Positions 37,814 through 46,172 of a DNA stretch of 64,000 bases are shown one piece after another. The DNA comes from Bacteroides sp. An322 (GTDB taxonomy: Bacteria; Bacteroidota; Bacteroidia; Bacteroidales; Bacteroidaceae): positions 1 through 64,000 of the forward strand of contig NZ_NFIN01000007.1 in the NCBI RefSeq assembly GCF_002161765.1, in the 5' to 3' direction. A program made the translations under genes and the position numbers. The notes beneath the pieces were generated by a model, which saw only the letters and a program-made list of their open reading frames with translations, was not told where the DNA came from and ran no database searches. How positions within the stretch are numbered: the stretch's first letter is position 1; every line of letters begins with the position of its first letter.

Positions 37814-39854
37814 ATGAAAAAGAAGATGAAAATACCAACTTGGATATGGGCAGTTGTAGGATGTTTCCTGCTGGTCCCTCTGAAAGCGGAAAACGAATCG
37901 TTATGGCAAGTGCATACTCATAATTTACACGCCTCGTATGCTCCGGCTCCAATGGCGAGTGGATGCATCGGCATTTTACCGGGGAAAGAACCGTTCCGGA
38001 TAGAACAAGTGGTGCTGAATCATGTATTCGATGCTGCTGCTCCGGGCACAGTAAGCCGGGTCATGCGAGGGATTAATCCATTTGGACTGAACATGAAAGT
38101 GGACGGCGAAACCGTAGACACGACTTGCATTGAGGGTTGGAATCAAACGGTGGATATGCGGAAAGCGGTGCATCGTACGGGATTCCAAATAGGACGGAAA
38201 GCGCATGTGGTTTCTGATTTGCGTGCTTTGCGGGGGGCTTCCTTATTCAGGATTAATATCGGTACAAGTCGAGGCATTGACAGATATTACCATAGAAGTG
38301 CGGTGCGGAATGGAAATTCCCGATGATTACGGAGAAAGTACAGTATATTACCGTGAACTGGATGCCGACAGTACCCGTTTGCACTTACTTGAAGCAAAAG
38401 CCGTTTCAGCACGCGGGGCAAAACAGGTTGCTGCAGCATCTGCCTTTCTATTAGAAGATGAAACGACATCCGAACTTTCGTTTGAAGAAGCCACAAAAGA
38501 GCTTTGCCTAAATATATCTATAAAGAAAGGAGAAACGTTTTCGTTTTCGCTTGTAGGAAGTATCTGCTCTTCGCGTGACTTTTTCGACCCTTATAACGAA
38601 GCCGAACGCCAAGTGGTTTATGCCGTCCACGAAGGACAGGAACAATTAGTGGGGGCGCACGAGCGGTTGTGGAATGAATTATGGCAAAGTGATATCCGTA
38701 TAGAGGGAGACGATGATGCCCAGCGGTTGGTGCGCTTCGCCTTATTCAATCTTTATTCTTCTTGCCGTGCCGGAAGCCGGTTGAGTATTCCCCCGATGGG
38801 GCTTTCTTCGCAATTCTATAACGGCCATATCTTTTGGGACACCGAGCTTTGGATGTATCCTCCATTGCTTTTGTTACAACCCGAATTAGCTAAGTCAATG
38901 TTAGACTATCGGATAGACCGAATCGGTCCAGCCCGAAAGAAAGCGATGGCATACGGCTATCGGGGCGTAATGTTCCCGTGGGAGAGTGATGATACAGGCG
39001 AAGAAGCCACGCCCACTTTCGCCTTGACCGGTGTATTCGAACATCATATTACGGCAGATGTGGGTATTGCTTGCTGGAATTATTATAGAGTGACACGTGA
39101 TACTGTTTGGCTAAAACGTGAAGGCTTCCCGTTGCTCAGGGAAATAGCCGACTTTTGGGTAAGCCGTGTGGTGCGGAATGCCGACGAATCTTATTCGATA
39201 GTAGGCGTAACTGGAGCGGATGAATATGCCAATGGCGTGACGGACAATGCCTTTACCAATGCTTCCGCCTCATTGGCATTGGAATATGCGTACCGTGCCG
39301 GAATAGCTTGTGGTGAGTATGTTCCGCCTATATGGAAAGAAGTGAGCCAAGGTTTGCGCATCTTGCAATTTGAAAACGGCGTGACGCGGGAACATGCTAC
39401 TTATCAAGGCGAAACCATCAAACAGGCGGACGTAAACCTATTGGCTTATCCGTTGGGGAAGATTACCGACCCTGAACAACAACGGAAGGACTTGGCTTAT
39501 TACGCAGAACGCATTGACCAACAGAACGGTCCAATGATGTCGTATGCCATATTTTGTGTGCAATATGCACGAATGGGCGATGCGGAAAAAGCATGGGAGA
39601 TGTTCCGCCGGTGCTATCTGCCCAACTGGCGTCCTCCTTTCGGTGTATTATCGGAAACACCCGCCAGCAACAATCCGTATTTTATGACCGGTGCCGGCGG
39701 TCTGCTTCAGGCTGTATTAAATGGTTTTTGCGGGCTTCAAGTAACCGAAGAAGGCATTGTGCAATTGCCTTCGGTTCTTCCCCCACATTGGAAGAAAGTA
39801 ACGGTAACAGGAGTAGGTATCGAGAGAAAAACGTATTTTTGCACCCGCAAATGA
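37814..39854 (+). pseudogene. GH65-type glycosidase/phosphorylase, broken by a +1 frameshift in a G6 tract
   Basis: Two overlapping frames encode one protein. The first part (37814 to about 38232) has a signal peptide (VVGCFLLVPLKAE) and the N-terminal beta-sandwich; the second part (from about 38238 to 39854) continues it. The join falls in the G6 run at 38232-38237: with five Gs the frame reads LRALRGLPYSGLISVQVEA, the usual family sequence, and the whole would be about 679 residues. The second part has the (alpha/alpha)6 barrel with HIFWDTELWMYP and VTGADEYANGVTDNAFTN, which holds the expected catalytic Glu of GH65. Family members hydrolyse or phosphorolyse alpha-glucosides such as trehalose, kojibiose or maltose. 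The break may be a true mutation, a phase-variable switch, or a sequencing error in a homopolymer. Confidence 0.82.
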
Positions 39855-39869
39855 TTAACAGCAACAAAC

Positions 39870-40484
39870 ATGGTACTATTTTCAGAAGATCATACACAAG
39901 AAACCAATCGCAGGGGACGTATCGAAGTGGTGTGCGGCTCGATGTTCTCAGGCAAGACCGAAGAACTGATACGACGTTTAAAACGTGCTAACTTTGCCCG
40001 CCAACGGGTAGAAATATTCAAGCCAGCCCTTGATACGCGCTATTCTGAAGCCGATGTGGTCTCGCATGACAACAATTCCATACCATCAACTCCGGTAGAC
40101 ACTTCGGCAAGCATTCTGCTGTTCAGTTCCGAAATTGATGTAGTAGGCATTGATGAAGCCCAATTCTTCGATGAAGGGCTGATAGATGTATGTAACGAGT
40201 TAGCCAACCGAGGTATCCGAGTCATTGTCGCCGGACTGGACATGGACTATAAAGGCATCCCGTTCGGTCCTATCCCCGCCCTCTGTGCCATAGCCGATGA
40301 AGTGACCAAAGTACATGCCATTTGTGTAAGATGCGGCGAGTTGGCTTATATCTCTCACCGCACCGTCCCCAACGATAAGCGAGTCTTATTAGGAGAAAAA
40401 GAAGAATACGAACCCTTATGCCGGCATTGCTATCAAAAAGCATTGAAAGAAGAGGCTGAGCATAAGACATACCGAGAAAAATAA
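39870..40484 (+). CDS. tdk: Thymidine kinase (type II)
   Basis: The 204-residue cytoplasmic enzyme phosphorylates thymidine with ATP. It shows the P-loop [15 protein letters not shown] near residue 17, the DEAQFFDE segment near 95, a lasso region and two zinc-binding CxxC pairs (CVRCGELA and CRHC). The catalytic Glu is in the DEAQFF motif. It starts 15 nt after the GH65-type gene and is probably cotranscribed with it; no separate promoter is evident. The product is in the usual size range for bacterial type II kinases. Confidence 0.96.
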   Translation: MVLFSEDHTQETNRRGRIEVVCGSMFSGKTEELIRRLKRANFARQRVEIFKPALDTRYSEADVVSHDNNSIPSTPVDTSASILLFSSEIDVVGIDEAQFFDEGLIDVCNELANRGIRVIVAGLDMDYKGIPFGPIPALCAIADEVTKVHAICVRCGELAYISHRTVPNDKRVLLGEKEEYEPLCRHCYQKALKEEAEHKTYREK

Positions 40485-40523
40485 AGCATTCGAAAAGAAA
40501 AAAACAAAAAAGTTGATTTAATA

Positions 40524-40555
40524 TTTGGTCAACTCAAAAAAAGAGCATATCTTTG
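40524..40555 (+). promoter_or_regulatory. Promoter of tRNA-Lys
   Basis: TTTG (40524-40527), 20 nt, TATCTTTG (40548-40555): full consensus, about 33 nt before the mature tRNA. Confidence 0.8.
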
Positions 40556-40587
40556 CACCCGCAATCAGAAATGATGCACACAGGTTT

Positions 40588-40663
40588 GATTCGCTAGCTC
40601 AGCAGGTAGAGCACAACACTTTTAATGTTGGGGTCTTGGGTTCGAGCCCCAAGCGGATCACCA
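40588..40663 (+). tRNA. tRNA-Lys (anticodon TTT)
   Basis: The acceptor GATTCGC pairs with GCGGATC (one T-G wobble), the D arm is GCTC/GAGC, the anticodon stem CAACA/TGTTG encloses loop CTTTTAA, and the T arm is TTGGG-TTCGAGC-CCCAA. The discriminator is A at 40660, followed by an encoded CCA. Confidence 0.96.
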
Positions 40664-40695
40664 AAAGAAAAGCCAAAAGGCGACAACAAAAAGAC

Positions 40696-40730
40696 AAGAA
40701 GGTGTGTCAAAAGCTACACCTTCTTTTTTA
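40696..40730 (+). terminator. Terminator after tRNA-Lys
   Basis: AAGAAGGTGT (40696-40705) pairs with ACACCTTCTT (40716-40725), followed by a T-run. Confidence 0.85.
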
Positions 40731-40811
40731 TGCATAAAGCCCCGACTTTCACAACTGAGGGATTTGTTATTACCTAAAGATTTTGTTTACAATCTCAACT
40801 AAACGGTATCA

Positions 40812-40856
40812 TAAAAAAAGAGTGCCCTTGCCTTAAAGGCAATGCACCCTCTTTTC
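40812..40856 (-). terminator. Terminator of the small gene at 40902-40991
   Basis: On the minus strand AAAGAGGGTGCATTGCC folds back on GGCAAGGGCACTCTTT with a bulge, followed by seven Ts. The rest of the gap up to the tRNA-Lys terminator (40731-40811) shows nothing recognisable. Confidence 0.75.
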
Positions 40857-40901
40857 CAGTTTAGTTAGTTGCGATATTACATAGTGTGAGCACAATTCTG
40901 T

Positions 40902-40991
40902 TTATCTCATATACTGACCGTATATGGCATTTGCACTCCATTCCAAATTCTTTTTGATTTCTTTTAAGAAACTTTTTACTTGATTTTTCAT
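40902..40991 (-). CDS. Small protein of 29 residues, unrecognised
   Basis: The peptide begins MKNQVKSFLKEIKKNLEW and ends AIYGQYMR. It has a basic, amphipathic helical N-terminal half and an aromatic C-terminal half (W, Y, Y), with no signal peptide or long hydrophobic stretch. Three signals support it as a real gene: an AGAAAGGG ribosome site 5-6 nt before the ATG, a TAnnTTTG box about 77 nt upstream, and a strong minus-strand terminator 45 nt past the stop. ACTAACTAAACT occurs both just before its ribosome site and just after its stop, as if small units of this kind could be duplicated. I do not recognise the family. It may be a regulatory or membrane-surface peptide, or the coding part of a dual-function RNA. 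Confidence 0.65.
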   Translation of the reverse strand: MKNQVKSFLKEIKKNLEWSANAIYGQYMR

Positions 40992-41067
40992 AATGTTACC
41001 CTTTCTAGTTTAGTTAGTACTTTCTACTTTAAGTCTTCTTTTTACCTTGTTTTCATGTTTTACAACA

Positions 41068-41075
41068 CAAAAATA
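41068..41075 (-). promoter_or_regulatory. -7 box of the 29-residue gene
   Basis: Minus-strand TATTTTTG fits TAnnTTTG; there is no -33 TTTG at the right distance. Confidence 0.4.
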
Positions 41076-41181
41076 GTACCTTTTGTTCGAATATGTTCTT
41101 TCTTTTATTGGCAAAGTAAAGGAAAACATTTATTTCTTGATTTGTATCAAAAAAGCAAGGAGTATGAAGACATAGAAACGA

Positions 41182-41208
41182 AATAATCTGCCAATTTGAC
41201 AGATTATT
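41182..41208. repeat. Short hairpin AATAATCTG/CAGATTATT
   Basis: A perfect 9-bp stem with a 9-nt loop (41182-41190 with 41200-41208). No T-run is adjacent, so a terminator role is uncertain. Confidence 0.5.
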
Positions 41209-41226
41209 CATTCATCATTCTTTATT

Positions 41227-41305
41227 ATTGCCGGTTAACCCGTGACCGAGGTACCACCGTCTGAAGACAGATAAGCTTGCAGTTATGACGTTTCTCAACG
41301 GCAAT
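41227..41305 (+). other. Possible structured RNA or mobile-element end
   Basis: Within a very AT-rich gap, 41227-41320 is markedly richer in GC. ATTGCCG (41227-41233) pairs with CGGCAAT (41299-41305), and inside are GGTTAACC, GGTACC and GTCT-GAAG-AGAC-like words that can form smaller stems. No reading frame crosses it. It could be a small RNA, a fragment of a group II intron, or an element end; the sequence alone does not decide, and the strand is a guess. Confidence 0.3.
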
Positions 41306-41540
41306 ACCGGAAAAATGGAGGCTTAAACAACGGATTTACCAATTATGCAATTGATTGCCTTATTGCAATCATTTTTAGGGAAGAATGTATCAATTTCTGG
41401 AATAATATGTTTATATTTACCCATAACTTCTAGGATTAAATCCTTTGGAGCAATGCTTAAAGATAGTCATTTTCTGTAAAATACAGGACTAAAAGCTCTA
41501 TTCTTTTACTTGCGAAACTTGAATTATTATTAAATAGTTT

Positions 41541-42137
41541 ATGATAGAATTGAAAAAAGAAATGGGAATTACCCAAATACGAGAAATTAGCGAACATACA
41601 GTAGCACGTATTTTTGGATTTATTATGTATACAAGAAGGCATGCATATATAATCAAAGCACTGAGAGATAATGATTTATGGAGTGAACTAGATGAGATTT
41701 CAGGTGCAAATTGGCCGATATTTTCTGTAAAACCATTATCTGAAGGAAGATATGAATTACCAAAATCCAATAGAAATTCATCTCAAATGTTAGTTCCAAT
41801 TTGGAAAGAGCCTAACGAAAATAAAGAATTTCTAAGCGTTTTTTCATTGAATGAATCAAAAGACTTACCTTGCTTCATAACATTTATATGGAAAGACAAC
41901 GATGAGATAGAACAAATTGTATGGAAATTAAGCAATAAAAACAAAGAAGAGGCATTTAACTCAATTCGTGAAGTTGTTAGTATTATATCTGAAACAGAAG
42001 AATTAATACTTCCAGAATACAAAAGGACAGAAAATGTTTTTAGAAATGTCAAAGCAAATATAGAAGCACGTATTGCAAAGCACAGTATTATAAGAAATCT
42101 AAAAACCGTACTTAGACTTAAGGAATTATTTACATGA
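41541..42137 (+). CDS. Hypothetical protein of 198 residues
   Basis: I do not recognise this gene. The protein has no signal peptide or membrane segment and is charged, with ANWPIFSVKPLSEGRYEL in the first half, a beta-strand-like CFITFIWKDNDEIEQIVWKL near residue 115, and a helical, basic C-terminus (ARIAKHSIIRNLKTVLRLKELF). The base composition is far more AT-rich than the neighbouring housekeeping genes (AAA, ATA and TTA codons dominate), which points to recent acquisition. It is flanked by tRNA-Lys on one side and tandem tRNA-Gln genes on the other, a common setting for inserted islands, but no integrase or flanking repeat was found. No clear ribosome site precedes the ATG. Confidence 0.65.
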   Translation: MIELKKEMGITQIREISEHTVARIFGFIMYTRRHAYIIKALRDNDLWSELDEISGANWPIFSVKPLSEGRYELPKSNRNSSQMLVPIWKEPNENKEFLSVFSLNESKDLPCFITFIWKDNDEIEQIVWKLSNKNKEEAFNSIREVVSIISETEELILPEYKRTENVFRNVKANIEARIAKHSIIRNLKTVLRLKELFT

Positions 42138-42203
42138 TTATAATAACCTATGAATAAGGAACAGGGTGGCTTTTGCCGAAGCGAATATGGAATCCATATA
42201 CAA

Positions 42204-42235
42204 CAAAAAGCATCTACCCGTAAAGGTAAATGCTT
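42204..42235 (-). terminator. Terminator of the tRNA-Gln pair
   Basis: AAGCATCTACC (42208-42218) pairs with GGTAAATGCTT (42225-42235) with one mismatch, followed on the minus strand by TTTTTGTTG. Confidence 0.75.
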
Positions 42236-42243
42236 AAAGGAAG

Positions 42244-42314
42244 TTGGGCTACTCGGATTCGAACCAAGAAAAACAGGACCAGAATCTGTTGTGTTACCAT
42301 TACACCATAGCCCA
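42244..42314 (-). tRNA. tRNA-Gln (anticodon CTG), second of two tandem copies
   Basis: Read on the minus strand: acceptor TGGGCTA/TAGCCCA, three-pair D stem GTG/CAC, anticodon loop TTCTGGT (anticodon CTG), T arm CTTGG-TTCGAAT-CCGAG, discriminator A. CCA is not encoded. The anticodon stem has one A-C mismatch next to the loop. Confidence 0.93.
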
Positions 42315-42361
42315 AACGAAAAGATTGCCCCCTCCATGGAGTCAACCGGTTTTTAAGGAAG

Positions 42362-42432
42362 TTGGGCTACTCGGATTCGAACCAAGAAAAACAGGACCAG
42401 AATCTGTTGTGTTACCATTACACCATAGCCCA
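42362..42432 (-). tRNA. tRNA-Gln (anticodon CTG), first of two tandem copies
   Basis: Identical over the mature tRNA to the copy 118 bp away, including the flanking AAGGAAG on the 3' side. Both are transcribed from the promoter just upstream. Confidence 0.93.
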
Positions 42433-42471
42433 AAATCACTTGTCAAAACCGATGTTTTGATTTTGACGGTG

Positions 42472-42502
42472 CAAAGGTACAACTTTTCCACAACATAGCA
42501 AG
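42472..42502 (-). promoter_or_regulatory. Promoter of the tRNA-Gln pair
   Basis: Minus-strand CTTG (42502-42499), 19 nt, TACCTTTG (42479-42472). Confidence 0.75.
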
Positions 42503-42583
42503 TGTTTAAACGAGTTTTTTCAAAAAAAACACAAAAGATTCGAGAATTAGGCTTTAATCTTTCGTGATATACAGAAAAGCAAG

Positions 42584-42591
42584 TATATTTG
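42584..42591 (+). promoter_or_regulatory. -7 box before rsfS-ftsH
   Basis: TATATTTG fits TAnnTTTG, with a weak TTCG 19 nt upstream. The transcript would have a leader of about 70 nt before rsfS. Confidence 0.5.
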
Positions 42592-42668
42592 TCACGTTTA
42601 AATCTTCCTTGCCTAAAAAGGGAGAGTAAGTTAAACTGATTATTATTAAAAAAAGGACTAAAAGCAGA

Positions 42669-43028
42669 ATGAACGAAACACAAGTATTAGTAGAAAAAAT
42701 AACAGAAGGAATTCAAGAAAAGAAAGGCAAAAACATTATCATAGCTGACTTAACCGGCATCGAAGACACGATTTGCAAGTATTTCATTATTTGTCAGGGA
42801 AATTCTCCCAGCCAAGTCCTCGCCATTACAGACTCCGTAAAAGATTATGTAAAAAAATCCACGGGTGAAAAAGTGTATGCCATAGACGGCGCACGAAATG
42901 CCCAATGGGTGGCTATGGATTATGGAAACATCATGGTACACATTTTCTTGCCGGAAGTGCGGGCATATTACAAATTGGAGAATCTTTGGGCTGACGCCAA
43001 ACTGACAAGCATCCCGGATCTCGACTAA
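42669..43028 (+). CDS. rsfS: RsfS, ribosomal silencing factor
   Basis: The 119-residue protein binds ribosomal protein uL14 on the 50S subunit and blocks subunit joining under poor nutrition. The family sequence is clear: KGKNIIIADLTGIEDTICKYF, FIICQGNSPSQVLAI, GARNAQWVAMDYGNIMVHIF and YYKLENLWADAK. The size is normal (RsfS is about 105-120 residues). It opens the rsfS-ftsH-cdsA gene group, 24 nt before ftsH. Confidence 0.95.
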   Translation: MNETQVLVEKITEGIQEKKGKNIIIADLTGIEDTICKYFIICQGNSPSQVLAITDSVKDYVKKSTGEKVYAIDGARNAQWVAMDYGNIMVHIFLPEVRAYYKLENLWADAKLTSIPDLD

Positions 43029-43052
43029 CATTTTACTTATATAATATATATC

Positions 43053-45098
43053 ATGGACGGAAATAATACAAATAATACGAACAATAATCTGAATAACCCG
43101 AATACGAACAAGCCGAAGATCAACGTACCGCGCCCCAATCTGACGTGGTTGTACATTGTGATTGCGCTCACTTTGGGTTTTCTATATCTGTCGAGCGATG
43201 AAGGCAGTGCAAGTAAAGAAATAACTTATACCGAATTCAAAGAAATGGTAAGCAAGGGATATGCTAGCAAAATCATTGCTTACGATAACAATACTGTAGA
43301 AATGTTCATCAAGCCTGAACACATTGTAGATGTATTCAAGCAAGAATCAAAGAATGTAGGGAAAAGCCCTGCAGTACACGTGCAAATAGGCTCAATGGAA
43401 TCGCTGGATAAGTTTCTGGATGAAGAACAAGCCAACGGGCACTTTACCGGCTCTATCAGTTACGAGAAACAGAATAATTACTTTGGAATGATATTTTGGA
43501 ATATCTTCCCGTTCTTGCTTTTGATAGCCATTTGGTTTTATGCCATGCGACGCATGGGCGGAGGTGCAGGTCCAGGCGGAGCCGGAAGTGTATTCAGCGT
43601 AGGCAAAAGCAAAGCACAACTCTTTGAGAAAGGAGCCAACCGCGTAACTTTTAAGGATGTAGCCGGACAAGCTGCAGCCAAGCAAGAGGTACAGGAAATT
43701 GTAGACTTTTTGAAAGACCCTGAAAAATATACTAAATTGGGAGGTAAAATTCCCAAAGGCGCTTTGCTGATAGGTCCTCCGGGAACAGGTAAAACATTGC
43801 TAGCCAAAGCTGTAGCAGGTGAAGCAGATGTACCTTTCTTCTCGATTTCGGGTTCTGATTTCGTGGAAATGTTTGTAGGTGTAGGTGCTTCGCGTGTACG
43901 TGACTTATTCCGCCAAGCCAAAGAAAAGGCACCTTGCATCATCTTCATCGATGAAATTGATGCTGTAGGACGCGCACGCGGAAAAAACCCCAGCATGGGA
44001 GGCAATGACGAACGCGAAAACACATTAAACCAGTTACTGACCGAAATGGACGGATTCGGTTCGAATAGCGGTGTCATTATCTTAGCCGCTACCAACCGAG
44101 TAGACATTTTGGACAAAGCTTTGTTGCGCGCCGGACGTTTCGACCGTCAAATCTATGTAGATTTGCCTGACCTGAACGAACGGAAAGAAGTGTTCGGCGT
44201 ACATTTGCGCCCACTTAAACTAGACAGTACTGTAGATGTAGACCTGTTGGCAAGACAAACGCCCGGATTTAGCGGAGCGGATATCGCCAACGTATGTAAT
44301 GAAGCAGCACTGATTGCAGCCCGCCATTCGAAAGAATCGGTAGGGAAAGACGACTTTCTGGCAGCTATCGACCGTATCGTAGGCGGGCTGGAAAAGAAAA
44401 CGAAAGTAATGACAGTTGCGGAAAAACGTGCTATCGCCCTACACGAAGCCGGACATGCCACCGTATCATGGCTCTTGGAACATGCCAACCCGTTGATTAA
44501 AGTAACCATCGTACCGCGTGGACGTGCATTAGGTGCTGCATGGTATTTGCCTGAGGAACGTCAACTTACCACAAAAGAGCAGATGTTGGACGAAATGTGT
44601 GCGACACTTGGCGGACGAGCTGCTGAAGAATTGTTTGTAGGACATATCTCTACAGGAGCGATGAATGACTTAGAACGAGTAACGAAACAAGCTTACGGTA
44701 TGATAGCATACGCAGGCATGAGCGACAAACTTCCTAATCTTTGTTATTATAGCAACAATGACTTCGCTTTCAATAAGCCGTATAGCGAACATACCGCAGA
44801 AATCATTGACCAGGAAGTTCAAAAGATGATTAACGAACAATACATGCGTGCCAAAGAGATATTGCAACATCATCAGGAAGGGCACAATCAGTTGGCACAA
44901 TTACTGATTGAGCGCGAAGTCATCTTTGCAGAAGATGTAGAAAAGATTTTCGGCAAACGCCCTTGGGCTTCCCGTTCGGAAGAAATCATGGCAGAAGAAA
45001 GCCAGCCTCAACTTCCGGCAAAGGAAGAGCCTAAAGCATTGCCTGAAACCCCGGCTAAAGAAGGGAGTGAACCCCAAAGCGGCACTCCGGGCAAATAA
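43053..45098 (+). CDS. ftsH: FtsH, membrane ATP-dependent zinc metalloprotease
   Basis: The 681-residue AAA+ protease degrades misfolded membrane and short-lived cytoplasmic proteins. It has an N-terminal Asn-rich tail, membrane segments at about 28-47 ([17 protein letters not shown]) and about 145-165, then Walker A GPPGTGKT near 245, Walker [16 protein letters not shown] near 300, the SRH with [19 protein letters not shown] near 350, and the zinc site [10 protein letters not shown] near 470. A third zinc ligand is supplied by the later acidic segment. The C-terminal extension is Pro/Glu-rich ([16 protein letters not shown]). It follows rsfS closely and precedes cdsA, with a long inverted repeat between. 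Confidence 0.97.
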   Translation: MDGNNTNNTNNNLNNPNTNKPKINVPRPNLTWLYIVIALTLGFLYLSSDEGSASKEITYTEFKEMVSKGYASKIIAYDNNTVEMFIKPEHIVDVFKQESKNVGKSPAVHVQIGSMESLDKFLDEEQANGHFTGSISYEKQNNYFGMIFWNIFPFLLLIAIWFYAMRRMGGGAGPGGAGSVFSVGKSKAQLFEKGANRVTFKDVAGQAAAKQEVQEIVDFLKDPEKYTKLGGKIPKGALLIGPPGTGKTLLAKAVAGEADVPFFSISGSDFVEMFVGVGASRVRDLFRQAKEKAPCIIFIDEIDAVGRARGKNPSMGGNDERENTLNQLLTEMDGFGSNSGVIILAATNRVDILDKALLRAGRFDRQIYVDLPDLNERKEVFGVHLRPLKLDSTVDVDLLARQTPGFSGADIANVCNEAALIAARHSKESVGKDDFLAAIDRIVGGLEKKTKVMTVAEKRAIALHEAGHATVSWLLEHANPLIKVTIVPRGRALGAAWYLPEERQLTTKEQMLDEMCATLGGRAAEELFVGHISTGAMNDLERVTKQAYGMIAYAGMSDKLPNLCYYSNNDFAFNKPYSEHTAEIIDQEVQKMINEQYMRAKEILQHHQEGHNQLAQLLIEREVIFAEDVEKIFGKRPWASRSEEIMAEESQPQLPAKEEPKALPETPAKEGSEPQSGTPGK

Positions 45099-45116
45099 AG
45101 CATAACAGAGCCGACC

Positions 45117-45194
45117 GTAGGGGCGTATCGCATACGCCCGAATGCACCAACTGTATAAGTGGATGTTTTCAGAGCGTATGCGATACGCCCCTAC
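45117..45194. repeat. Perfect 21-bp inverted repeat between ftsH and cdsA
   Basis: 45117-45137 (beginning GTAGGGGCGTATCGC) is the exact reverse complement of 45174-45194, with a 36-nt loop. It would form a very stable hairpin in the ftsH-cdsA transcript. No T-run follows, so it may be a mobile palindromic repeat instead of a terminator. Confidence 0.9.
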
Positions 45195-45227
45195 AAGTAA
45201 TCAATTCAGATTATACACACACTTACC

Positions 45228-46064
45228 ATGAAAAATAACTTTTTACAACGGACTATCACCGGCATTATTTTTGTAGCCGTATTAGTAGGATGTATTTTAG
45301 GAGGTCCAATCTCTTTTACCATCCTTTTTGCTATCATCAGTGCACTGACAATCAACGAATTCGGGAATTTAGCCAATGCAACAGGCGAAGTTCAAATCAA
45401 CAAGCCTATTACCATTCTGGCTGGTGTTTTCTTATTCTTATGTTTCGGCTACATTGGAGTCATACCGGGTTCCAATGAAATATTCATCCCCTACTTGTTC
45501 TTAATCATGTACCTGTTCATCAGCGAATTATATAAACAACAGAAGAACCCGATTAATAATTGGGCGTATGCAATGATGAGCCAAATCTACATCGGGCTAT
45601 CATTCGCCCTGCTAAACATTCTTGCCTACCATTCAAGTGCAGCCACAAGTGTTTCGCAATATAATCCGATACTGCCTTTATCCATCTTCATCTTTACCTG
45701 GATAAATGACACGGGAGCTTATTGTACAGGAATGCTTTTCGGCAAACACCGCCTATTCGAACGCATCTCGCCCAAGAAATCATGGGAAGGCTCTATTGGC
45801 GGAGCGGTATTTGCCGTTATCGCAGCGATTGTGCTTTCGCAGTTCTTCTTCTTCCTCAATATCTATGAATGGATAGGTTTGGCATTGGTTATTGTAGTAT
45901 TCGGTACATGGGGAGACCTCGTCGAATCGCTTTTCAAACGTACCTTAGGAATCAAAGATTCTGGAAACATCCTGCCGGGACATGGAGGCATGCTAGACCG
46001 TTTCGATAGTACGCTTATGGCTATACCGGCATCGGTCGTTTATCTGTATATCTTAAGTTTGTAA
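45228..46064 (+). CDS. cdsA: CdsA, phosphatidate cytidylyltransferase
   Basis: The 278-residue integral membrane enzyme makes CDP-diacylglycerol from phosphatidate and CTP, the branch point of phospholipid synthesis. Seven to eight membrane segments are visible from residue 10 onward. The C-terminal CdsA signature is present: SPKKSWEGSIGGAVFA then GDLVESLFKRTLGIKDSG and LPGHGGMLDRFDS, holding the metal-binding aspartates. It follows ftsH on the same strand after a hairpin, so it may have its own start, but I see no clear promoter. Confidence 0.95.
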   Translation: MKNNFLQRTITGIIFVAVLVGCILGGPISFTILFAIISALTINEFGNLANATGEVQINKPITILAGVFLFLCFGYIGVIPGSNEIFIPYLFLIMYLFISELYKQQKNPINNWAYAMMSQIYIGLSFALLNILAYHSSAATSVSQYNPILPLSIFIFTWINDTGAYCTGMLFGKHRLFERISPKKSWEGSIGGAVFAVIAAIVLSQFFFFLNIYEWIGLALVIVVFGTWGDLVESLFKRTLGIKDSGNILPGHGGMLDRFDSTLMAIPASVVYLYILSL

Positions 46065-46086
46065 TACTTCTCACCACAGAGTTTCA

Positions 46087-46168
46087 TTAGTTAATAATTA
46101 ATAGCGAATAATGAATAACGATATAAAGACATTCCGTTATTAACTGTTAGCTATTAATTATTAACTAA
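46087..46168. repeat. AT-rich 19-bp inverted repeat between convergent cdsA and lpxB
   Basis: 46087-46105 (TTAGTTAATAATTAATAGC) is the exact reverse complement of 46150-46168. Inside are GAATAACG and CGTTATT. It shares AATTAATAG and GAATAACG words with 28988-29019 and 29094-29182, and it ends 4 nt from the lpxB stop. Confidence 0.8.
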
Positions 46169-46172
46169 AAAA

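Noticed and set aside
40525..40737. Reading frame spanning tRNA-Lys
   Set aside because: It runs through the tRNA and its terminator; no coding signal.
40980..41186. 68-codon plus-strand frame after the small gene
   Set aside because: Overlaps the promoter and start of the minus-strand small gene, has no ribosome site and an unlikely Phe/Ser-rich composition.
40588..42137. Integrated element at tRNA-Lys
   Set aside because: No integrase gene and no repeated tRNA 3' end found downstream; only base composition supports it.
42150..42498. Two frames containing the repeated peptide LLGFEPRKTGPES
   Set aside because: This peptide is the familiar translation of antisense tRNA-Gln; both frames lie on the tandem tRNA genes.
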